DNA of 64,000 nucleotides from Trametes villosa (Eukaryota; Basidiomycota; Agaricomycetes; Polyporales; Polyporaceae), in contig PUDQ02000001.1 of the NCBI GenBank assembly GCA_002964805.2, positions 1,326,001-1,390,000 on the forward strand. Direction: 5' to 3'. The notes under the pieces were generated by a model. That model was given only the letters and a program-made list of their open reading frames with translations. It was not told the origin of the DNA and searched no databases. Both the position numbers and the translations under genes were made by a program. This document shows, in pieces, positions 48,201-56,468 of this stretch. Numbering within the stretch: position 1 is the first letter of the stretch; the number at the start of each line of letters is the position of its first letter.

Positions 48201-49855
48201 CGCGTCCGTGCCCGCGCCCCACGGCCCGCGCGAGCTCATCTTCGCGCGGCGGCGCGCCTGCAGCGCGGGGTCGCCGGGCGTCGTCGCGTCCGACGCGTGG
48301 CGGCGCATGCGCGACGCGACGAGGCTCTGCGCGCTCTCTTTTCTCGCACGCCCCGCTTCTAGCGTGCGGCGGATGGCAGCGGTGCGCTCCGCATCCGCAT
48401 GCGACCACACGGTGAGACAGACTCCGTGGTAGGTGATTTGGCCGGCGCTGCTCGCGCTGTTGCTCATACCGCTGCCGAGGTCGCTCGGCATGCGGCCTCC
48501 CGCGGTATGTCCATTGGGGGAGAGGTACGCAGATGAAGTGGGGCCGAGGTAGGCGGAGGACGGCCGAGCGTGGCGGGTGAAGGGATCCTCCGCGTACGGG
48601 TATGCGTACGAGGAGACGTCCGTGTTAGTGGTCAGCACGGACGCACGGAGGACGTCCGTTGACGGGCTCGGCGCCAAGGGCGTGGCGGGGGCGGGCAGGT
48701 TGAATGTGAAGGTGTGCACGGTCGACGCGGGTTGCAGAGTTGACGCGATGATTTCGACCTCGCGCGTGAAGGACAGCTAGAATGAAGCGACGCACTGCGG
48801 TTACGGGCCCGCGCAAACGGCGAAGAAACGAGAGGGAAACTCACCTTGAGCGCCTTGGACAGCATCTTGCCGACCTCCTGCTTGCTGAGATGGCCGGACG
48901 CGCTGAACATGCTCGCGCCGCCGTCCTCGGCCTTGTTCTTCTTCTTGCGCTTGCCGCCGCCTGCGCCAGGACTAATGGTGCTTCCGAGCACCTCTGGTCG
49001 CCACCAACGACCGACAGCGCCCTCAGAGTGGTGCAGACCCATCACGGAGTCGGGGTCAGCAAGGGTCCATGTATGCGGGCTCTTGGGCAGCCCAGACACG
49101 ACATAGAGCGACGCGAGCGGGTGTGTGGGTCCAGAGGGCGTCGGGGGCGGCGCACTGACCGAGGGCGGGGCAGAGCGAGCGGACACCATGGAGTTGCGGT
49201 TCGAGCCGGGGATGGGCTCCATGCTCTGGCGCTGCCTGAAACCGAGCACGCGCGCGGCCTTGTCTGTGCTGCGGGTGGGGACGACGGCGTTCTCGACGGG
49301 GCCGTTGGTGGGGCGGTCGACGGAGACGTACTCGAGGTCGTCGTCCTGGGCGGAGTGGAGGGAGGACTGGGAGGGGTTGAGGGCGAAGGAGAAGGAGGGC
49401 GACGCGAGACCGCCGCCGGCGCTGGCGTTGCGGCCCTGGCCGAAGGCGAGGCCGTCGCCGCCGCTACCGCTAACGTTAATGTTCCTGTTCCCGTTCGTCT
49501 CGCCCGAGATGGTGATGATCGGGTCAGGCGCCGGTATCGGTCGCGGCACCCCGTGCCGCCGCCCGCCAGCGCTGCCCGGCGCAGGCCCGTAGCTCGTGCC
49601 CACGCCAGCGCCGCCGCCGTGCGCATCCCTAGAGTATCCACTTGTGTTCGAGCGGATGCTCAGGTTCGACTTCTGCGTCGCGCGGCGTGAGAGGATGGAG
49701 GACGAGGTCGCGCCGTGGTTTTTGGGCCCTTCGATGTCCTCGGAGAACCGGGACTTGACGATCTTCTCGCCAATGGCAGGTGTGGGCGCGGGCGTCGCAG
49801 ACACGGCGAGGGGCTGCGGCACAGGCGGGTTCGCCCGTGTGCGGCAGTTGTGCAT
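45267..49855 (-). CDS. DENN-domain protein (predicted Rab GEF)
   Basis: DENN proteins act as exchange factors for Rab GTPases in membrane traffic (family knowledge). Exons: 49855-48845, 48776-48053, 47991-47675, 47603-47362, 47305-47174, 47116-46596 and 46498-45267; 1392 aa, no phase conflicts. The first ~330 residues are Ser/Pro/Gly-rich, then ALASLYVVSGLPKSPHTW and a uDENN-like part with ITYHGVCLTVWSHADAERT. The central DENN has TVFWLPYALTLVSRFPIYD, LMRDYLTLSWARFSKDVQSH, NFTMWPLFKCLNIDNILTIC, IALAPTGRILFFSRHPAMLG and GLATEARYAVRP. A coiled coil follows, around EELEQMRATMEKMEEERAEM, with an EREKEKERERERQKKKR run and an acidic/Ser-rich tail. The start ATG sits at the end of a 5' leader that is strongly pyrimidine-rich on the coding strand. 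The Rab target is unknown. Confidence 0.85.
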
Positions 49856-51040
49856 GGTGCAAACGAACGGGGGTGATGAGGTAGCGCAAGTACAGACAGC
49901 GGAGCGAGCCGGAGAGAGCGAGCGGAGACAGACAGATAGAGATAGACACAGGCGAGACGGGGAGAAAAGAAGGTGGGGCAAGGGCAGAGGGGCAGCCTTG
50001 GAGAGTGGGAGGGGAGGAGGAGCGCGGTGCTCTCGCTCGCGCGGTCGACGAAGGAGTCGAGAAGAAGAAGAGGGGCGGGCGGTGGTGGGGAGGACGTGGG
50101 CCGGGCGCGAGGGTCGGGTGGGCCGCTTCGCCCCTGGCTCGTCCTCCTGAAACGCGCGTATGTTTGTTTTCGCAGAGGTGCTCCATCCGGCCGGGCAGGC
50201 AATCGCGCGGGGCCCTACGCGGTCTGATCTCCCTCGTCTTCGCGCACAAATTGCCACGCTAGCGCATGTCCGCCCCTCTTCGCCCTCTTCCTCGCCCTCC
50301 CCTCGCGCGCGCCCCGCTCTCTTCTCCCCGCGCTAGCCTTAACTGACACCCAGAAGCACGCCCGCGGGTGTGCGCACGCCAGAAGGGGCAGCAGCAGCTG
50401 CAAATCGCGTTCCAGCGCAGCGGGCGGGGGCGTGGATACGTATTACGCGATCACGTGCGCGCCCGCGCGAACCCCCCGCGTATCGCGAGATCGGGATCGG
50501 TGTGATGGTGGCGGGCCGTCTTAGCCCAAAGGGGGTTCTTATTGGCCTTCTATGGAAGGACGCCCGACGGGTTTGGACACCGGGTCCTCCGTCCGGCCTC
50601 GGGACGGGCCCTCGTCCGACTGAACAGGGCTCCATGTTCATATACGGACGTACCTGGTAGCCACGACGTCCGACAGCGTCCATGCATCCCCCTGTGCGAC
50701 CCTCGTCCCACGTCCCCCCTGCTCGGCTGGGCGTCCTGCCCCCGCCTCGGACTCCGGAGATGGCGCAAACAACCGAGCTCCTCCCGCGACGCACCTTCTC
50801 GTCACTGCGCACGGCGTCATCTGCACACCACGCGGATCCGTCCAAGAAGGTTGCCATCAATTGTGCGTGCGCGCGTAGGGTATGCTAGTCCGTCCGTTGC
50901 CACTGTATATACTACTAGTCGCGGGGTGTATCACCCTCATATCACGCTCTATATACTATCCCGCCTCCGTCCATATCCGCCAGGCCCCCCGCACAGGTCA
51001 GAACGCCGTCGCGAGGGGCGAGATGAGCGCAGAATCACAC
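49856..51040. promoter_or_regulatory. DENN gene 5' region with polypurine/polypyrimidine tract
   Basis: About 1.2 kb between the DENN start and the NIPA stop. On the plus strand 49905-50120 is almost all G and A with a few C (GAGAGAGCGAGCGGAGACAG and similar), so the DENN coding strand is CT-rich over about 200 bp just upstream of its ATG. The rest shows no gene; the open frames on both strands are motif-free. Confidence 0.5.
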
Positions 51041-53329
51041 TCATCTTCGCGGATCCGTGCTACCCAGCACGTTCCGCAGCCACTTCCACCTTCCCTTCGC
51101 GCGTCGCCCTGGCGCACCGCTCCCTTCCCCGTCCGCCCCACCGCCATTCTCCTGGGCAGCGCCCCCAGCGCTCCGCTCCAAGTCAGTCCCGTACGGTAGG
51201 CCCGCTACCTCCTGCGCAGGACGCGGCAAGCCGTCCACGCGCACGGCTCCAGTGGCATCGCCCTCGCTCACCACCCGCCGCATCTTCCACCCGCGTCCAG
51301 GGCTCCCAACCGACCCTGCGTCGCTTGCGGGCGCGGCGCCAGCGCCGTGGACATCGCCCCCGTTGCCACTACCACTCCCGTGGCCCGTCACCCGCCGCCG
51401 CCGCTCGCGGGGCACGATGGAGAATCCCGGGCTGATGGGCGAGAGTCCGATGGAGAATCCGCCGAGGGCGGATGCACTGGGAGACAAGTGTGACGGAGGC
51501 GGGCTCGACGGGCCCACCGTCGCCGCCGCTGCCATCGTGATGCGCCGCCGCCGCCGAGCAGACGTCGAGCCGGGCGACTGCACGTCCGAGCCCACGCTCG
51601 GGTCCGGCCCTGTGCTCGCGGTGTACGTCGAGCGCGACCGGCGGACTGGGGTAGAGGGGAAGAAAGAATCCGTCTGGTGCCGCCCGTGCGGGCGGGAGCC
51701 GCGGAAGCTCGGTCGTGGGTGCGTAGGGGTGGTCGGCGCAGGCGAGAGCTGCGGCGCCGGGATGGGCGTCGGCGGTTCGGTGATGACCTGCAGACCGAGG
51801 CCAGATGGCGTGCGGCCGCGTGCACTCTCGGAACGGGCGTGCGCATCCATAGGAAGCGGCTCGTCCTCGTATGCTTCGTCCTCTTCCTCGATGTCGCTTT
51901 CCTCACCGGTAAGCTCCATCGCGGAGTCGCCTTCATTCCAGGTGCTGATGTCGATACCGCCTCCGCCGCCTGGCGGGAAGCTGATGATCCAGACACCCGA
52001 CAGCAAGACTGCAATGCCGACGACCACCAAGACGAGGTGAACAGTCGAGAGCATCGAAAACTGGTCGAAGTAGACCAGGCCGTTCACGATGCTAGATAGA
52101 TTGTAGAAACAGAATGCCACTGAACACCGCATTAGCATGACGTATTGTAGGCTTCGCTTAAAGAGCACTCACGCGGGCATACAAGAGTAGGGTCGGCAAG
52201 CACCAGACTCTTGTGCATATACCAGAGCTGCAGCAGAGCGAACACGACCAGACCGATGACGAGCACCCAGGCCTGCCACCGCCAGAACTGGTTGTTCCCG
52301 CCAATGGTCCACAGCAGAAGCTCCACGCCGCTCTTCGCGAAGAGGAGGCACATGCCGGAGAGGATGCCGGATATGGACGCGTACGAGGACGCGAGGAATA
52401 ACGGCGTCTTCGGCGACCGGGCACCATAGGAGAGCGGGCTCGCAATGATGGACCGAATGGAGGTCGAGGGGGACGGTGACTTTGAGCGGGGTTGGGGCTT
52501 GCGGTCGATGAGGGGCGTCCGCTCAGTCGCCGATGCGGGATCAACTGCGGACGTCGCCGTCGTCGCGGTAGTGAGGAGGGAGGGCGCGGAGTTGGGCGCG
52601 AGGAGCGGGGAGAGCGGTGGGCTCACGTCCGCGAGCCTGTAACGGCGAGTATAGGAGTACTCCACAACGTGTGTCTGCAGCCGAAGTGTTAAGCGGACAG
52701 GCTCACAACAACTCAGATAAACTTACAGCAACCAGCCACACGAGCACTACGAAACCCAGCAGCGAGAAGTAAGCTATAAAAGCCGGGCGGCTGAACAAGC
52801 GGAGAAGGTCTTCAAGTGAATGTGTGGGCTCCTTCACGATGCCGAAGACCGCAATAAGCACGGCGCCGCCGGCGATGAGGAGCGTTCCGAGTGCCATCCA
52901 GGGAGAGAATACGTCGCCGAGGAGGAGGCGGGCGAAGAAGGCGTTCCATAGGAGCGAGACCGCGCCGAGGGGCGCGAGAATAACGACAGGGAGGGAGGCG
53001 ATCTGGAACACGGACCCGAAGAGGTTGGAGGAGATGAAGATGGCTGGAAAGCGTCAGTTCGTGATGGCCCGCCGGACCTGACGGAACAGAGGCGTACCGA
53101 AGCCTACGAGCCATAGTCTGTGGCCGGGTCAGTAGCGAACATGAAGGGAGAGTGCGGGGACGTACGGCCTGCGGTGCTCGACCTTCTGCTGGTCCTCCGG
53201 GAGTGATTGGTTGAGGACATGGCTCTTGCGCTGGATGGTGAGGCCGAGGGACTGAACGAAGGAGGCGAGGAGGCCGATGATGATGCCGACAGGGATAGAG
53301 ATGGAGGGGCCGTCGCCGTCGCTGGCCAT
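51041..53329 (-). CDS. NIPA-type magnesium transporter (DUF803 family) with long C-terminal tail
   Basis: Multi-pass membrane protein of the Mg2+ transporter NIPA family in the drug/metabolite transporter superfamily. Exons: 53329-53166, 53117-53098 (20 nt), 53043-52727, 52674-52173 and 52119-51041; 693 aa. Segments: IPVGIIIGLLASFVQSLGLT, KSHVLNQSLPEDQQ, WLVGFAIFISSNLFGSVFQI, PLGAVSLLWNAFFARLLLGD, GTLLIAGGAVLIAVFGIV, then after a Ser/Pro-rich loop SSYASISGILSGMCLLFAKS, VLVIGLVVFALLQLWYMHKS and VLVVVGIAVLLSGVWIIS. The last ~300 residues are hydrophilic and probably disordered, so the protein is much longer than typical family members. I chose the ATG at 53329 because the upstream in-frame ATG at 53449 reads into the repeat element. 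Confidence 0.85.
53098..53117 (-). other. 20-nt microexon of the NIPA gene
   Basis: The minus-strand exon lies between CACAG and GTACGC, with introns of 48 and 54 nt on either side. It encodes LWLVGF plus single bases completing the neighbouring codons, which restores the family's P-LWLVGFAIF membrane segment. Confidence 0.8.
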
Positions 53330-53404
53330 GAAGAGAGAGTGGGAGTAGGTCGTCGTGCTGTGGCCGACGGTTGCAGGAGCGAAAGCGTTAGTGTTCGAGG
53401 CAAA

Positions 53405-53920
53405 ACGCTGCCATTCTGCCGCGGGCAATTGCCAGGCGGCATTTGCCATTCTGCCGAGCGAGGGCCCCGGCAGAATCTGGCAGAAGGTAAGCGCCCAGGG
53501 GGCTTATAGCCCTACAAACTCGTAAAACCTTGTCATGAGGGTGCTCTTACACGTCCCAGATCCCATTAGATTGCGCATACCGCATGGTTAGCCTGCTGTA
53601 GCGAGCACCCAGCTCATAGTTCGCTTTTGCGGAGGTATCCAAGACGGGCGCCTTTTTCAAGTGGCGCCGTCCCAGTGAGGTGACGTCGCATCTAAGTAAC
53701 AGTTAGTATGCACAACGATAACTCCAGGACCAAACACAGGCCTGAAAATGTTGCAATCAACACTTCTAGGCCTGTATTTGTTGCCTGGCAAGATTCTATC
53801 CATGCAATTGCGAAGCTGCAGGAGTTTAAGCGCCTAAAGTTCTGCCAACATTTGCCGGCCCTGGCAAAAGCCGTTCTGCCATTTCTGCCGGCAGAATCTA
53901 CCCAAAACAGTTCTGCCCTG
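53405..53920. mobile_element. Possible non-autonomous DNA transposon (MITE-like) with GGCAGAA/TTCTGCC repeats
   Basis: The heptamer TTCTGCC or its complement GGCAGAA is concentrated at both ends of a ~500-bp non-coding stretch: left cluster near 53414, 53448, 53469 and 53480; right cluster near 53839, 53873, 53883, 53890 and 53910. The left segment around 53412-53448 and the reverse complement of 53863-53900 align imperfectly (roughly three quarters identical by eye), as degenerate terminal inverted repeats would. The interior has no ORF of note. I could not find a convincing target-site duplication, so the edges are approximate. Confidence 0.45.
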
Positions 53921-54095
53921 TACACTAGAAAGCGTCCGCGCCTCCAGCGGTGTGCGCGCCACACGCGCCTCTACAGCGCCCCCTTTTCGGGCACAAACAC
54001 GTGGCTACGTGCCGCCGCCGCAACGCGCTCTCAGCTTTCTCTTCTCGGTCTCATCAAGCGCACTACAGCAGCCCGAGCCCAGCCTGAGCAGCACG

Positions 54096-56156
54096 ATGGC
54101 GCGAGCAAGTGGATCGTCGCTGAAAGACCTTCTCGAGGAGTCTTTTGGTCCTTACCTAGAGGAAGAGGCGTTGACCACGGCATGCAAGGGAACCACGGAA
54201 AACCACCCGGTCGCTCTCAGCGAGTTCCTCCTAGAGTGCGGAGGCGTAGCAACTGGGTAATCATGCGCCGTCCACTGTTAAACTCCCGCTCAAGATCAAG
54301 TACAGGCTGAATGAATGTGAACATTGTCAGCCTGACTATGACAAGAAGCGCTTCAGCAGCACGCCCGTCCGCTTTCACGGCATTCTCGAGATACAGAGCC
54401 TCTCGTGGCTCACAGAGTTCGCGATGAGTTCAATCGAAGAGGAACTGAGAGAAAGAGACGTTCTCGCGCGCTCTACTCCCGGAATGCGCGCGAGCGCAAG
54501 TAATCTCTCGCTGAAGAGGATCTACTCGCCAGCCCCCGGTTTCTCGGGGCCCCAGCTCAAGGTCAAGATGAAGATTCAAGGCACAAAGCATCTGCCCGCC
54601 GTGTACCTTCGCGGTGCGCCTCGGTAAACAGCAACTATGCCGCGCTATGCTGAACCTATTCACAGCGAAGCACGTTCCTGACGGCCTCATGATTCAATCG
54701 CAAGCACAGTATGTCGCCTCTCACTCTCATCTCTTTCGCATACTCATCTACACCACTGTAAGAGGCCGCCGATATGCAGTAGAAGGCATGCACATTTACA
54801 CCTTCCGCATGAGCAAGCTCGTATGTGCTGCCTGCCACCCCGCCACGCCTAGTATAATCTGACCGCGCGCCCACACAGTACCTCGGCCGCTACCGCCTCA
54901 TGCGTGTCCTCGAGGACCTCCTCAAGCTCGAAGGCGAGCGCAACCACCACTACGACATCTCCACCCCCCTGTCCCAGCGCACGCCCCTCTGGTTCGTCGA
55001 CCTCTACATGAAGTACATGGCGTACGCCGGCGGGGCCCGGCGCTGGCGCCCCGTTTTCGACGCCGACACCGACCCCAACGTCGGCCGTGACGGACAGATG
55101 AAGCCCGGCCGCGAGCACGTCCTGCGCCACGTCCCGCGTGCTGAGATTTCCGCGCTCTTCGCTGAGCACTCGGGTTGGATTGCGGGCCAAGTGGGGAACA
55201 TGACCGTGAACAAGTGGCTCGACGTCGGCTCCTGGAAGGCGTGGGCCGGCGAGGTACGCCGCATGCAAAGGCTTGCCGCGCAGGAGGGCGTGTCCCCAGG
55301 CGACGAAGATTCGCTCGAAGACCACAGCGATGATCTGGCTTCCGACGCGCAGTCCCGGTTAGCGCAGAAGGGTAAGAAGCCCAAACAGGTGCGCCAGGAA
55401 TCCGCCTTATTGCACGGCTATCTCACACGAACTTGTTCTCTTTATGTGCACCAGAGACGAGCCCCACCACGCAACGCCTCTTCGCGCGCATCCGCCGCGA
55501 CGTCCTCAACGTTGCGTTCAGCCGACCCGCCATCGCATGGCCCCTCACGGCGGCTCACGCCCGAGCCCTACATCGACGACACCACCCTGCGCACCTACGA
55601 CCCCGACTTCTCCCCCGTCTCCACTCCTCCTGGCTCGCCATCCAGCGCGTCCTCTGATGGCCTCCCTTCGCGCCCCACCTCTCCCGTCGACCCCGAGATC
55701 GCCGCACTGATCCCATCCGCCTTCACGCAACCACCACAGCCGACGGCGACGCTGAAGTGGGTGTGCGAGGTCGAGGGCTGCGGGTACCTCATCGACCTCC
55801 TGCGCCTGACGGATGCGAACTTCGACCTCGCGGGCGACCGCATAGCCGAGGACGAGCGGCGGCGCATGAAGGCCAAGAGATGGACTGTGCAAGATACATG
55901 GGCGCGCGATGCGTTTGGGTACATGGTGAGCGGGCACCGGGAGAAACATTTGACAGAGTTGGGCATTAAGCTCGTGATGGAGGGTAGAGAGGTGAGCTGT
56001 GAAGGGTGCTCCATTGCGCTTGCTGTACTGACGTTCCCTCCCTGGAAGCCCAAGCTCAGATGGATACATCCGGACGGGACACATCGGCCCTCCAACCAGC
56101 TACGGAAGGTCAAGAAAGACAACAGGCGACCCGCTATCAAAGTGGAAGATCGCTGA
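54096..56156 (+). CDS. Unidentified fungal protein with a Cys-containing C-terminal module (predicted 593 aa)
   Basis: Not recognised. Exons: 54096-54256, 54306-54613, 54666-54708, 54763-54820, 54879-55388 and 55455-56156. The phases add up, and the coding sense over 54614-54820 switches frame exactly where canonical introns predict. Features: a start MARASGSSLKDLLEESFGPY, a pair CEHC, FRMSKLYLGRYRLMRVLEDL, and TPLWFVDLYMKYMAYAGGAR. After a Ser/Pro linker comes LKWVCEVEGCGYLIDLLRLT, with a later CEGC that could form a zinc site with the C-x4-C. The C-terminus is basic (RKVKKDNRRP). No membrane segment or signal peptide. The ATG at 54096 is the first good one. The last intron, 55389-55454 (66 nt), is in frame and stop-free, so it could be exonic. 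The first intron also has an alternative pair (54247 donor, 54296 acceptor). Confidence 0.6.
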
Positions 56157-56468
56157 GGTAGTCGACATCCCTGATTCGTCTACACTCATACCCTCAGTTC
56201 TTGCACGACGCCCTATGTACAGCGTAACAGTTCGATGCATCCTCTGCACGTTCAAATCTTTATGAAGTCTGAGCCCGGCACAGGCGCACACTTGTTGCGA
56301 AGGATTGGACAGGGATGTATTATAATGCTATCGTACAGTGCTTTTGCAGGTCTCTACAAATACAAATGCATGACAAAACACTCGCTATACACTAGATCGT
56401 CCGTCATCGTCCACTCTATCCTACACGCTCACACTTCGGAGGCCGGGAGGCTGGCACGGACGCCTCCT
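56157..56468. other. Convergent intergenic region before HSP104
   Basis: 312 bp between two facing stop codons. No coding signal; presumed 3' UTRs. Confidence 0.4.

Noticed and set aside
53330..53449. Upstream ATG extension of the NIPA protein (MANAAWQLPAAEWQ...)
   Set aside because: The first codons lie in the GGCAGAA-type repeat and are unlike the family; MASDGDG at 53329 starts just before the conserved first helix.
53679..53687. TGACGTCG near the repeat element as a fourth intergenic CRE
   Set aside because: Only a 7 of 8 match and inside the putative transposon.
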